DNA of 64,000 nucleotides. It comes from Streptomyces sp. NBC_01306. GTDB taxonomy: Bacteria > Actinomycetota > Actinomycetes > Streptomycetales > Streptomycetaceae. The stretch covers positions 248,001 to 312,000 of the forward strand of contig NZ_JAPEPC010000002.1 of the NCBI RefSeq assembly GCF_026340465.1, written 5' to 3'. Position 1 is the first letter of the stretch, and every line of letters begins with the position of its first letter. Positions 34,210 to 43,350 of the stretch are shown here, piece by piece. Below the pieces are notes generated by a model. It saw only the letters and a list, made by a program, of their open reading frames with translations, was not told where the DNA came from and made no database searches. The position numbers were made by a program, and so were the translations under genes.

Positions 34210-34243
34210 GTGACCGGGGTCCGGAGGGAGCCGCCCCGGTCAC
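34210..34243. terminator. Hairpin between convergent M28 and NRPS genes
   Basis: Perfect 10-bp inverted repeat GTGACCGGGG (34210-34219) and CCCCGGTCAC (34234-34243), with a 14-nt loop. It begins 10 bp after the peptidase stop and 36 bp from the end of the convergent NRPS gene, so it can terminate both transcripts. Confidence 0.75.
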
Positions 34244-34279
34244 ACGTCCGAGCCCAGCGCACGGGTCCTGCCTCAGCCC

Positions 34280-37200
34280 TCAGGCCCGGCGGGACGCCTC
34301 CGACTCCAGGTCGCTCAGCAGGGCCTCGACATCCTCCGCCGGCTCCTGTTCTGCCTGCCGGAACGCGATGCGCTGCGCCAGCATCTCGACCGTCGACGAG
34401 GCGAAGATGTCGCGCAGGGTGAGGTCCACTCGGACGGTGTCCCTGATCTGGATGTTCAGCTGAGTCGCGAGCAGGGAGAATCCGCCCAGTTCGAAGAAGC
34501 TGTCATGGATACCGACGCGGTCGACCTCCAGGAGCGCCGCCAGGATGTCGACAAGCTGCCGCTCCAGGGGGGTACGCGGGGCGACATACCCGTCGGCTGT
34601 CTCGCTCGACTCCGGTCGCGGCAGGGCAGCGAGGTCGTACTCGCCGTCAGCAGTCAACGGCAGCCCCTCCACCACCACGAGATGCCGCGGGAGCAGGGTG
34701 TCGGGCAGCCGTGCCGCAAGTCGCGGTTGCGCCGCGGCCAGATCGAACTCTCCGTCATCGGTGACGACATAGGCGACGAAGCCGGTGCCTGCTCCGGCTG
34801 CCGCCGCGTCCACGACGAGGGCGTCGACGACGCCCGGGAGTTCCCGCAGCGCACACGTGACCTGGAGGGGATCGGTCGACGGATCGTTGCCGGCCATGGC
34901 GACGAATTCGAGCGTCCCGTCGGCCCAGCGTCGCCCGAACTCCCCGTTCCAGCTGTCCCCGACGCGAAGTTCGGCGACCTCGCCGACCGCGGCTTCCTGC
35001 CCGCCTCGTCGCACGAGCCGAACGGTGCCGTGAACGGGATGGCCGAGAGGAACGCGCAGGGGCGCCGTGTCCACAGCCCACTCATCCGGTATGTCGTACA
35101 GCGCCGCCGGACGACCGTCGGGCCCGACGCCGTAGAGACCTGTGCACCGCGCCTCCGGGGCCGTCCGGCGTACTGCGACGACATCCTGGGGCACGAACGA
35201 TCCCGCGTTCTCGACCAGGACGTGGCGCAGGGCCGGCAGGGAGAAGCCCGCCAGGGTCCGCAACACCGCGGGCGCCGCATAGAGCACGCTGACGCCGGCT
35301 TCGGCCAACTCGGCGGCCAGCGCTCTCGCTCCGACGGCAGGCGAGTGGTCGACCAGCACCACGGTCCCTCCCGCGGCGAAGGCGGTAAGGAGCGCCGAGA
35401 TCACATGGTGGGTGGAGCCGGAGAGTACGGCGAACCGATCGTGAGCGCCGAACCCGTACCGTGCCACCGCCCAGTCGGGGCGAGAACCGGGCACCACGGT
35501 GTCGGTGCCCGGCTCCGTCCCGGCACTCGGCGGCTTTCCGGGGTCGATGACGCAGGTCTCGTCCGCCCCGCGCCGCAGCGTGATGCCGGAGCCGTCGGCT
35601 CGTACGGTCAGGCCGTCGGAGACACCTCGGGCATCGCCCGAGCGATCCAGTGTCACCTGGACTCCGGCCCGGAGACTCCCCAGGAGTGCGGCCGCGCAGA
35701 GAGCCGTGGGCCGCCATTCGAGGACGACGTGGCGGTCGGCGTCATCGGGCCGGCGTTCCGGGGCGTGGACGGGGAGGTGGCGGGTCAGCGCCTGTGCGAC
35801 GTCGTCCGCCGCCGCGTCGATGCGGCGGTAGGTCCACTCGCCGTCGCGGTCGACGACCGCCACCGCGTCCGGCTCGGCGGCCGACAGCAGCCCACGGGGC
35901 GGTGCGGAGTCCGTGGTGGTCGTGTCCTCCGTCGGTCCGGGCACCAGCGTGACGGACGGCTCACCGGGCACGGCCGGCCGGTACTCCCCCAACGGGCGGT
36001 CAGGAGCGCGCGTCGCGGTGCGAAGGACCACCATCAGCTGGTCCAGAAGCTGCTCGATCATGTCCCGCTCGTAGCGGTTCGCATCGAATTCCAGATCGAA
36101 GCGGAGGACGCCGTCCCATTCGCGCGCGCTCAGGGTGAGCTCGAACTTGCTGGGCCGGGTCGGCGTGTCCAGCACCTCCCCCGTAGTGCCTGCGAGCGGA
36201 TGGACCTCAGGCGTGTCGACCCCGTTCAGGATGACCTGGAACAGCGGTGTCCGGGACGGGACACGAGTGGCGGGGAGCTCACCGACCAGCAGGTCCAGTG
36301 GTGCTTCCGCATGGGCGTAGCCGCCGAGCGCTGCCTTGCGGGCCCGGGCGAGAACCTCGGCGAACGTCGGGTCGCCGCTGAGGTCCAGGCGGAACGGAAG
36401 CGTGTTGACGAAGAAGCCGATGAGGTTCTGCAACCGGGCGTCGGACCGCCCCGTGATCGGCACCCCGATCACCACGTCCTCCTGGCCCGAACAGCGGCTG
36501 AGAACCGTCCCGAACCCGGCGAGGAGCGCCATGAACGCGGTCGCGTCCGCCTTCCGGCACAGCTCGCCGAGCGCACGCGTGTCGGCTGCCGAGAGCGCGG
36601 CGGACACCCGTCCGCCGGTCGGCACATCGTCCGGTGTGCCGCGCCGCCTGCTGGGGAGCGCCAGCGCGGCCGGGGCGCCGGCGAGATGTTCGCGCCAGTA
36701 GTCGACCTGCCGCCGCAGGTACTCGCCGGTCAGCCACCGCCGCTGCCACACGGCGAAGTCCCGGTACTGGACCTCCAGCCGGGGCAGATCCGCCCGCTCC
36801 GGATCGCCGCCTGCCGCGTACAGGTCGGACAGTTCCTTCACGAAGACACCGACCGACCAGTCGTCGCACACGATGTGGTGTGCGGTGATGCTCAGCGCAT
36901 GTTCGGCCTCGCCCACCCGGATCACCAGACAGCGCACCAGGGGACCGGTTTCGAGGCTGAAGGGCGCGGCGGCATCGGCGTCCATCAGCTCGCGCGCCCT
37001 GGCCTCACCGTCGGGTTCGGCACGCACGTCCTCGAACCGGAGATGCCAGTCGTCCGCGAGTGCGTCGACGATCTGTATCGTCCGGCCGTCCTGTACGGGA
37101 AACCGGGAGCGCAGCGCCTCGTGCCGGTCCATGATGGCGCGCAGCGAGGCGTCCAGGGCTGCCAGGTCCAGGGCGCCGCTGAGCCGCTGCCTGCCGTGCA

Positions 37201-37639
37201 CATGGTAAGCAGCGCTCGGCAGGAGTTGGTCCTCAAGCCAGAGCCGCTGCTGGTCGTAGGACAGCACGGGATCGGCTCCCGCGGGCCGCCGGCTCACCTG
37301 GGGCCACTGGGCGGGCGCTGCGTCCATCACGTGCTGCGCGAGGGTGGCCACCGCGGGGGACTCGAAGAAGTCCATGGCCCGGACGCGCACGCCGTAGCGC
37401 TCGTGGATCTGCCCGAGTGCCCGCACCGCCATGAGCGAGCTTCCCCCGAGATCGAAGAAGTCGTCGAGCACGCCTACGTCGTCGCGCCGGAGGATGTCGC
37501 GGAAGATCCCGCCGATGCCCTCCTCGACGGCGGACCGGGAAGGCGCCGGACCGTCCCCGGCGACGTGCGCGCCGTCCGCGGGGGTCACGTCTGTCCGGTC
37601 GGATGCATGGGGCGAAGGATGAGAGGCCACGGCGTTCAC
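34280..37639 (-). CDS. NRPS PCP-C-A*-PCP with dead adenylation domain
   Basis: A 1119-aa NRPS. First carrier domain near residue 60 (DDFFDLGGSSLMAV), condensation domain about 115-550 with HHIVCDDWS, adenylation-like region about 560-1010, second carrier domain near 1050 (SFFELGGFSLLA). The A region is eroded: the P-loop TSGSTGxPKG is absent, the pocket Asp motif reads STHHVISALLTAFAAGG, A5 reads LYGVGPDG, the YRTGD and hinge motifs are missing, and A10 reads TADGEYD, with no catalytic Lys. It cannot adenylate by known rules, so the second carrier must be loaded in trans or skipped. The GTG at 37639 is the best start although no strong ribosome site is seen. The gene diverges from a Cys-type thioesterase-like gene. 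Confidence 0.88.
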   Translation of the reverse strand: MNAVASHPSPHASDRTDVTPADGAHVAGDGPAPSRSAVEEGIGGIFRDILRRDDVGVLDDFFDLGGSSLMAVRALGQIHERYGVRVRAMDFFESPAVATLAQHVMDAAPAQWPQVSRRPAGADPVLSYDQQRLWLEDQLLPSAAYHVHGRQRLSGALDLAALDASLRAIMDRHEALRSRFPVQDGRTIQIVDALADDWHLRFEDVRAEPDGEARARELMDADAAAPFSLETGPLVRCLVIRVGEAEHALSITAHHIVCDDWSVGVFVKELSDLYAAGGDPERADLPRLEVQYRDFAVWQRRWLTGEYLRRQVDYWREHLAGAPAALALPSRRRGTPDDVPTGGRVSAALSAADTRALGELCRKADATAFMALLAGFGTVLSRCSGQEDVVIGVPITGRSDARLQNLIGFFVNTLPFRLDLSGDPTFAEVLARARKAALGGYAHAEAPLDLLVGELPATRVPSRTPLFQVILNGVDTPEVHPLAGTTGEVLDTPTRPSKFELTLSAREWDGVLRFDLEFDANRYERDMIEQLLDQLMVVLRTATRAPDRPLGEYRPAVPGEPSVTLVPGPTEDTTTTDSAPPRGLLSAAEPDAVAVVDRDGEWTYRRIDAAADDVAQALTRHLPVHAPERRPDDADRHVVLEWRPTALCAAALLGSLRAGVQVTLDRSGDARGVSDGLTVRADGSGITLRRGADETCVIDPGKPPSAGTEPGTDTVVPGSRPDWAVARYGFGAHDRFAVLSGSTHHVISALLTAFAAGGTVVLVDHSPAVGARALAAELAEAGVSVLYAAPAVLRTLAGFSLPALRHVLVENAGSFVPQDVVAVRRTAPEARCTGLYGVGPDGRPAALYDIPDEWAVDTAPLRVPLGHPVHGTVRLVRRGGQEAAVGEVAELRVGDSWNGEFGRRWADGTLEFVAMAGNDPSTDPLQVTCALRELPGVVDALVVDAAAAGAGTGFVAYVVTDDGEFDLAAAQPRLAARLPDTLLPRHLVVVEGLPLTADGEYDLAALPRPESSETADGYVAPRTPLERQLVDILAALLEVDRVGIHDSFFELGGFSLLATQLNIQIRDTVRVDLTLRDIFASSTVEMLAQRIAFRQAEQEPAEDVEALLSDLESEASRRA

Positions 37640-37791
37640 GGTAAGGGCGGCCCCGGCCCTCGGTGACGTCGCAGAAAACGGGTACCGGCTCGCGTACGTC
37701 GCAGGTGTGTCACTCGAACACCCGACAGGAGTCCTGTGCACAGGCCGGGTTGACTGGGCGTACCCGGATGCCGCCAGCAGAGGGAGCACTG
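37640..37791. promoter_or_regulatory. Divergent promoter region, NRPS / Cys-thioesterase
   Basis: A 152-bp gap between the divergent PCP-C-A*-PCP and Cys-thioesterase genes. It must hold promoters for both. I see only short dyads (for example GGTGT/ACACC around 37703-37721) and the AGGGAG ribosome site before 37792. Confidence 0.35.
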
Positions 37792-38553
37792 ATGTCGCCC
37801 ATCGGTAAGCTGTTTCCCTATCGGAGGGAAACCGACGGATTCGAGCTGTTCGCCTTTCCGCACATCGCGGCGGGACCCACGCTGTTCCACTCGCTCCGCG
37901 AAGCGGCTGGGGCGGAGGGCATCGCCGTGACCGGGGCGCTGCTGCCTGGGCGTGGACGCAGGGTCCGCGAGGCGCCGCACCACACGATGGATGCGCTGTT
38001 GGCCGAGATCGAAGAGGCGGCGACGCGTGATGACTTCGCCGCCTTCTCCGGTGACTACGGTCTGCTGGGGCACTGCTCCGGATCTCTTGTCGCCTTCGAG
38101 ATCGCGCGTCTGCTCGTGCGTCTGCCGTGTGCGAATCCGCGGCTGCTCGTGATCTGCAGTTGCCGACCGCCGGAACTCATTCCGGACACCGGCACCAGCA
38201 GGCTCTCCCGCGAGGACATGTTCGCGCGTACCGCCGCGCTGGGCGGGATGCCGGACGCGCTCCTGGCCGACGACGACCTCCTCGACCTATTGGAACGGCC
38301 CATGCGTGCGGACTGGGACATCTTCGACCGCTACGTGCACACCGCCTCTGCGGCGCTCCCCGTCCCGATTCTGACGGCGCGCGGAGCGGACGACCCGACG
38401 GTGCCCGCGGCGGAGCAGCCCCGCTGGGCGGCGCAGACTCAGCGGCTCTTCCGCAGTGTCGAGCTGAAGACCGACCACTGGATGCTCTCCGAGACGGGAT
38501 CCCGCGCCCTCACCCGCGAGATCTCGGCCACGCTCTCGGCGATCCGCAGCTGA
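37792..38553 (+). CDS. Thioesterase-fold protein with Cys nucleophile
   Basis: A 253-aa type II thioesterase relative: FELFAFPHIAAGPTLFHSL, GALLPGRGRRVRE, elbow LLGHCSGSLVAFE with Cys about 95 in place of Ser, acid in ARGADDPTVP and late His in KTDHWMLSE. AGGGAG precedes the ATG. It is transcribed divergently from the NRPS with a dead A domain, and its stop codon abuts the stop of the FAAL-ACP-C gene with no spacing. A Cys nucleophile suggests acyl or aminoacyl transfer between carrier proteins (SyrC/CmaE logic), perhaps charging the A-deficient module; slow hydrolytic editing is the alternative. Confidence 0.88.
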   Translation: MSPIGKLFPYRRETDGFELFAFPHIAAGPTLFHSLREAAGAEGIAVTGALLPGRGRRVREAPHHTMDALLAEIEEAATRDDFAAFSGDYGLLGHCSGSLVAFEIARLLVRLPCANPRLLVICSCRPPELIPDTGTSRLSREDMFARTAALGGMPDALLADDDLLDLLERPMRADWDIFDRYVHTASAALPVPILTARGADDPTVPAAEQPRWAAQTQRLFRSVELKTDHWMLSETGSRALTREISATLSAIRS

Positions 38554-41500
38554 CTACGCCTCCGTCTCGCCGAGGCCGGCCAGCGTCACGTCCGGGTCGG
38601 CGGCGACCCGGTCCAGAACCGCCAGGTAGTCCTGCACCATGCGGCCGGCCGCGGCCGCGTCGACCGAGCCCGCGCGGAATCGCAGCAGACCGTGCGCGGT
38701 GCCGGACACCTCGGCGATCACGATCTCGACGGGGACCGCACCACCGCCGACGGGCAGCCGGAACCTCTCGACCGGCAGGGATCCCAACCGGCCCTGGACC
38801 GCCGCGGGGCCGACCTGGGCCAGCGCGGCGAGCTCGTCGGTGTGGTGTGCGGTGCCCGGCGGCCGCGGTGTCTCCTGTCCTTGGTCCCCAGGGGTGCCGG
38901 CCGGGCGCGGGGGCGCCTGGTTGACGGTGAACAGCACATCCACGAGATGACCGCGCCCGCCGACGCCGTGGCGTTCGCGGAGCAGGGACATCGGATAGTC
39001 CTGGTGCTCCAGCGCACCGATGACCTGCTGTCGGACCCGGGTGAGCAGTACGGTGAACGGCATGGCGTCGGTCACCCGGCAGCGGATCAGCGAGGTGCCC
39101 GCGCAGCATCCGACCACGTCGGCGAACTCGGGACGGGTGCGGCCCGCCATGGGCGTTCCTACCACCAGGTCGTGCTGCCCTGTGATCCGGTGCAGCACCG
39201 CCATGAACGAAGCCAACAGCAGTACATACACCGTCACGTGCTCGGCAGCCGCACGGGTGCGCAGCGCGTCCGTCAGCTCTGCCGAGAGCGCGAACTCGAT
39301 CGCACCGCCGTCGGCCCCCGGCCCGTCGGCCCCCGGCCCGTCGGCCCCCGGCCCGTCGGCCCTGGGCCCGTCACCCGCCGGAAAGGTGAGCCGCGGCCAT
39401 GCGGCGCCCGCTCCGACCGACAGCTGGTCGAGCCAGTGGCGCTCCATGCGGCTCACGCGTGCGTGGTCGGACAGGACTGCGTTGCGCCAGGCGGACACGT
39501 CGAGAGAGGTCGCTCGTGGCGGCGCCAGGAACAGCTCCCGGCCGGCGGCGTAGGAGCTGTAGAAGGCGCCCATCTCACGGGCGAGGAGCGCGCTCGACCA
39601 GAAGTCCGTGATGATGTGGTGCATCCGCACCAGCAGCACCTCGTCGCCGGAGGAGCGGTAGAGGCCGACGTGCACGAGCGGTCCGGTGACCAGGTCCATC
39701 GGAGTGCTCGCCACGGTGGTCAGGTGTGCCGTGAGGGCCCGTTCGTCCAGCTCCGGCATGTCGTGCACCTCGACGGTGACCGGGCGCTCCGGATGAACGA
39801 CCTGGACCAGGTCCTCGTCCCGTACCTCGAACGTCGTGCGCAGCGCCGGGTGCCGGGCGACGACAGCGCTCAGGGCCCTCCGGAGCGCGTGGAGATCGAC
39901 CGACTCCGGCAGACGCAGGGCGGTGGCGACGGTGAACTCGGGGTTTTCCGGCTCAAGTTGCTGCATCAGCCAGATCTCCCGCACGCCGTGCGACAGCGGT
40001 GCCTCTGTCCTGCCGACCGCGTCCACGGCCCGCGCCGGGGCTCCACCCCCGTGCTCCCCCGTGCCGACCGCCCCGACCGCCCCGGGACCATGCGGTGAGC
40101 CGCCGTCGGCGATCTGGTCGAGAATCCCCTCCATGGCCCCGCCGGCGAGCACCTGGCCGAGCGGCACCGTGACCCCGAACTCGGCCTCCAGCCGGTGCTG
40201 CAGCGTGACAAGGGCGAGCGAGTCCAGGCCGATCGCCAGGAGCGGGGTTCGCACGTCGAGGGTGTCCGGCGCGACGCCGACGAGCTGTGCGACGAGGACA
40301 CGCAGCCGGTACTCCACATCATCGCCGGAGCCCGGCAGTACATCGGCCGCGTGCCTGCGGGCCGCAGGCACGTGCGGCGCGATCTCCGTCAGCTCGCCTG
40401 CCAGGTAGCGCGCGCGGCACAGGCTGCGCTGGACCTTGCCGCTGGAGGTCTTCGGCACCGTGCCCCGGCCCACCAACATGATCGTGTGGGCTCGCAGACC
40501 GTGGACGAGGGCCACCGCCTCACGGACCCGGGCGGTGATCTCGGCGCCGTCGACGGCCTCGGACGCCCCCCGCACCTCCATGACCAGGACCAGCCGCTCT
40601 TCGGCGGAGTCATCGGGCACTTGGAACGCCGCGGAACAGCCGACCCGCAACGTCGGGTGCGCGTGCTCCGCCGTGAACTCGATGTCGTGCGGATAGTGGT
40701 TCCGGCCGCGGACAATGAGCAGGTCCTTGCGCCGCCCGGTCACCACCAGCCGCCCCTCCAGCTGGAACCCCAGATCACCGGTCCGCAGATAGCCGGCGTC
40801 CTCACCCGCGATGCGTGCGCCGAACACGCGCCGGGTCTCCTCAGGGCGACGCCAGTACCCGGGGGCGACGCTCGGCCCCGTCACCCAGATCTCTCCCACC
40901 ACGCCATCGGGGCACCGCTGCCCGGTCCCGGCCTCGACGATCGCGATCTCCTGGTCCGCGGGGCCGGAGCCACAGGAGACGAGCGCTACGTCCGGCCCCG
41001 CACCGGAGGAGGCTGTGTTTCCGGCCAGTGCGTCGCGGTCGACGTGGACGCGAGGCACCGGCTTGCCCCGTTCCGTGCCGCTGACGATCAGTGTGGCTTC
41101 GGCGAGGCCGTAACACGCCAGGAAGGCGTCCGCCCGGAATCCCGCCGGCCCGAAGACAGCGGCGAACCGGTCCAGTGTCTCCGGGCGGGTCGGTTCGGCC
41201 CCGTTGAACGCCACCTTCCATGAGCTCAGATCGAGCTGGGCCACATCCTGCGGAGTGGCACGGCGGGCACACAGCTCGTAGGCGAAGTTGGGGCCCCCGC
41301 TGACGCTGACGCCGAGGCTCGAAATCTTCCGCAGCCAACGCATCGGCTGCTCAAGGAAGTGCAGCGGCGACAGCAGCGTCACGGGACAGCCCGAGTACAA
41401 CGGCTGCAGCAGCCCGCCGATCAGCCCCATGTCGTGGTAGGGCGGCAGCCAGATCAGCGCCTGGCTGTCGGAGTCGGTGCCGAAGTACCTCTGGATCATG

Positions 41501-42093
41501 CCGAGGTTGTGCAGCAGATTCGCATGCGAGACCATCACGCCGCGCGGTGCGGCCGTGGAGCCGGAGGTGTACTGGAGGAAGGCCGTCGACCCCGGGTCGA
41601 CCACGACGGGAACGGATGTCTCCGCGGGCACGGCATCGACCGCGATCCAGCGCAGCTTCCGCAGGAGCGGCGCATGCTCACCGAGATCGTCGATGAACAT
41701 GAGGAGATCCGACGTCGTCAGGGCGATGACCGGATCGGCGTCGCCCACCACACCGATGAGCCGGGGCAGGGTGCGTTCGCGCCGGAACGGGTCGGGCGGA
41801 TACGACGGCACCGCCACCACTCCTGCGTAGAGGCAGCCGAAGAACGCGGACACGTAATCGAGTCCGGGCGCCAGCAACAGCAGTGCCCGTTCCCCGGGTT
41901 CGACCCCCGCGGCGTGAAGCGAGGCGGCAATCGCGGATGCCCGTAGGTCGAGGTCGGCGTAACTCAGCGTCTCCCGCTCGGTCTCGCCGTCGCTCAGATA
42001 GGTGTAGCCGATCGAGTCGGGCCGCTCGCGCGTACGCTCCCGCAACAGCTCGGAGACGGTGTGCGCATCCACGAGCTGTTCCTTCGGCGCCAC
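38554..42093 (-). CDS. FAAL-ACP-C lipid-loading NRPS protein
   Basis: A 1179-aa starter protein. Residues about 1-575 are a fatty acyl-AMP ligase: YTSGSTAAPRGVMVSHANLL, WLPPYHDMGLIGGLLQPLY, SGGPNFAYELC, NGAEP and YLRTGDLGF. An ACP follows (about 600-675, Ser in AIGLDSLALV), then a condensation domain (about 715-1160, active site MHHIITDFWSS). FAALs activate free fatty acids as acyl-AMP and load the ACP without CoA; the C domain then joins the acyl chain to the first amino acid. It therefore predicts an N-acylated (lipo)peptide. The GTG start has GGAGGT 5 nt upstream. A 15-bp DNA repeat inside the C domain codes for an ADGPG-type linker. Confidence 0.93.
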   Translation of the reverse strand: MAPKEQLVDAHTVSELLRERTRERPDSIGYTYLSDGETERETLSYADLDLRASAIAASLHAAGVEPGERALLLLAPGLDYVSAFFGCLYAGVVAVPSYPPDPFRRERTLPRLIGVVGDADPVIALTTSDLLMFIDDLGEHAPLLRKLRWIAVDAVPAETSVPVVVDPGSTAFLQYTSGSTAAPRGVMVSHANLLHNLGMIQRYFGTDSDSQALIWLPPYHDMGLIGGLLQPLYSGCPVTLLSPLHFLEQPMRWLRKISSLGVSVSGGPNFAYELCARRATPQDVAQLDLSSWKVAFNGAEPTRPETLDRFAAVFGPAGFRADAFLACYGLAEATLIVSGTERGKPVPRVHVDRDALAGNTASSGAGPDVALVSCGSGPADQEIAIVEAGTGQRCPDGVVGEIWVTGPSVAPGYWRRPEETRRVFGARIAGEDAGYLRTGDLGFQLEGRLVVTGRRKDLLIVRGRNHYPHDIEFTAEHAHPTLRVGCSAAFQVPDDSAEERLVLVMEVRGASEAVDGAEITARVREAVALVHGLRAHTIMLVGRGTVPKTSSGKVQRSLCRARYLAGELTEIAPHVPAARRHAADVLPGSGDDVEYRLRVLVAQLVGVAPDTLDVRTPLLAIGLDSLALVTLQHRLEAEFGVTVPLGQVLAGGAMEGILDQIADGGSPHGPGAVGAVGTGEHGGGAPARAVDAVGRTEAPLSHGVREIWLMQQLEPENPEFTVATALRLPESVDLHALRRALSAVVARHPALRTTFEVRDEDLVQVVHPERPVTVEVHDMPELDERALTAHLTTVASTPMDLVTGPLVHVGLYRSSGDEVLLVRMHHIITDFWSSALLAREMGAFYSSYAAGRELFLAPPRATSLDVSAWRNAVLSDHARVSRMERHWLDQLSVGAGAAWPRLTFPAGDGPRADGPGADGPGADGPGADGGAIEFALSAELTDALRTRAAAEHVTVYVLLLASFMAVLHRITGQHDLVVGTPMAGRTRPEFADVVGCCAGTSLIRCRVTDAMPFTVLLTRVRQQVIGALEHQDYPMSLLRERHGVGGRGHLVDVLFTVNQAPPRPAGTPGDQGQETPRPPGTAHHTDELAALAQVGPAAVQGRLGSLPVERFRLPVGGGAVPVEIVIAEVSGTAHGLLRFRAGSVDAAAAGRMVQDYLAVLDRVAADPDVTLAGLGETEA
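39310..39371. repeat. 15-bp tandem repeat inside the FAAL-ACP-C gene
   Basis: Three exact and one diverged copies of GTCGGCCCCCGGCCC follow each other. On the minus strand they encode GADGP repeats that form a flexible loop between the two halves of the condensation domain. Such repeats expand and contract by slippage. Confidence 0.85.
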
Positions 42094-42260
42094 GGTGAAC
42101 CTCCAGCACGAGGGGCGACACACGCGCGTACGCGACAGCACCGCTGACGGTATCCGGGTGTCGGGTCGACTGAAACAAGGCAACGCCAGGCAGGGCGTCC
42201 CGTCCTGTCACAGGAACCTGGGGCGACGGCGATCCTGCGCCGACACCTACCGTGGGTTTC
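42094..42260. promoter_or_regulatory. Divergent promoter region, FAAL / oxidoreductase
   Basis: A 167-bp gap between the minus-strand loading gene and the plus-strand oxidoreductase. It contains the FAAL ribosome site (GGAGGT complement at 42099-42104) and a 10-bp palindrome CGCGTACGCG at 42125-42134. Promoters are expected here; no other signal is clear. Confidence 0.35.
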
Positions 42261-43256
42261 ATGAAGGGCCGTGAGATCCACCTGACTTCAAGGCCTCTCG
42301 GCTGGCCGTCGACGGACGACTTCTGCATGGCTGAAGTCGCGGTGGCCGATCCGCGGGCCGGTGAACTGCTCGTCCGCAACCAGGTGATGTCCGTGGACCC
42401 CTACATGCGCGGGCGGATGAACGAAATCCCGTCGTATGTGGCGCCGTTCGGCATCGGACGTCCGCTGGAAGGCGGCGCCGTCGGCACGGTGATCGAGTCC
42501 GGGTCCGCGCTCTTCGCACCGGGCGATGTCGTCCTGCACAACGCCGGCTGGCGGGAGTACGCGACGGTGGCGGAGGACGCCGCGACGAAGGTGGACGTCG
42601 ATCTGGCCCCGCCCTCGGCCTACCTCGGGGTGCTCGGGATGCCCGGCCTCACCGCCTACGCCGGCATTCTGGAGGTCGCTGCCCTGTGCCCCGGCGAGAC
42701 CGTGTTCGTGTCGGCGGCCGCCGGAGCCGTCGGCAGCGCGGCAGGACAGATCGCACGGCTGAAAGGAGCCGCGCGTGTGGTCGGGTCCGCCGGCTCCCCC
42801 GACAAGGTCGCGTATCTCCGCGACATCGGGTTCGATGCCTCCTTCGACTACCACGACGGCGCTCTGCGCCGTTCGCTGCGCACCGCCGCGCCGGACGGTG
42901 TCGACATCTACTTCGACAACGTCGGCGGGCGGCACCTGGAGGTCGCCATCGGAGCCATGCGCCCGCACGGGCGGGTCGCCATGTGCGGTGCGATCTCGAT
43001 GTACAACGCCGATGAACCTCCGGCAGCGCCCCGGAACCTGGCGCTCGCCATGGGCAAGCGGCTCACCCTCCGGGGCTTTCTCGCCGGCGACTTCGCGCAC
43101 CTGCGGGAGCGGTTCGTCGCCGAGGCCGCCGGGTGGCTGCACTGCGGCGAGCTGCAGTACCGGGAGACCTTCGCCGAGGGTCTGCCCGCCGCACCTCGCG
43201 CCTTTTTGGACATGATGCGCGGGCGCAACCTGGGCAAGATGCTCGTACGCCTCTGA
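42261..43256 (+). CDS. NADP-dependent MDR oxidoreductase (prostaglandin-reductase type)
   Basis: A 331-aa zinc-free medium-chain dehydrogenase/reductase of the leukotriene B4 dehydrogenase/CurA type, which reduces alpha,beta-unsaturated ketones or enones with NADPH. Motifs are NQVMSVDPYMRGRMNE, GVLGMPGLTAYAGILEV and the nucleotide-binding VFVSAAAGAVGSAAGQIARL, then YFDNVGGRHLEVAI. A GTG at 42252 is an alternative start 9 bp upstream. It diverges from the FAAL gene. It may reduce an acyl or polyketide double bond in the pathway, or be a general detoxifying reductase. Confidence 0.88.
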   Translation: MKGREIHLTSRPLGWPSTDDFCMAEVAVADPRAGELLVRNQVMSVDPYMRGRMNEIPSYVAPFGIGRPLEGGAVGTVIESGSALFAPGDVVLHNAGWREYATVAEDAATKVDVDLAPPSAYLGVLGMPGLTAYAGILEVAALCPGETVFVSAAAGAVGSAAGQIARLKGAARVVGSAGSPDKVAYLRDIGFDASFDYHDGALRRSLRTAAPDGVDIYFDNVGGRHLEVAIGAMRPHGRVAMCGAISMYNADEPPAAPRNLALAMGKRLTLRGFLAGDFAHLRERFVAEAAGWLHCGELQYRETFAEGLPAAPRAFLDMMRGRNLGKMLVRL

Positions 43257-43350
43257 CGAGGCCCGGTCCGCCCCTGCCCAGGATGCGGTGCGCTTCCGCC
43301 CCTGCCGCACAGCGTTCAGCGCGCGGCCGGACGCCGGTCCGCAGCGGGGC

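Noticed and set aside
37640..37789. Longer N terminus of the PCP-C-A*-PCP protein
   Set aside because: It would run through the whole divergent promoter region to the start of the neighbouring gene, and the added residues show no domain.
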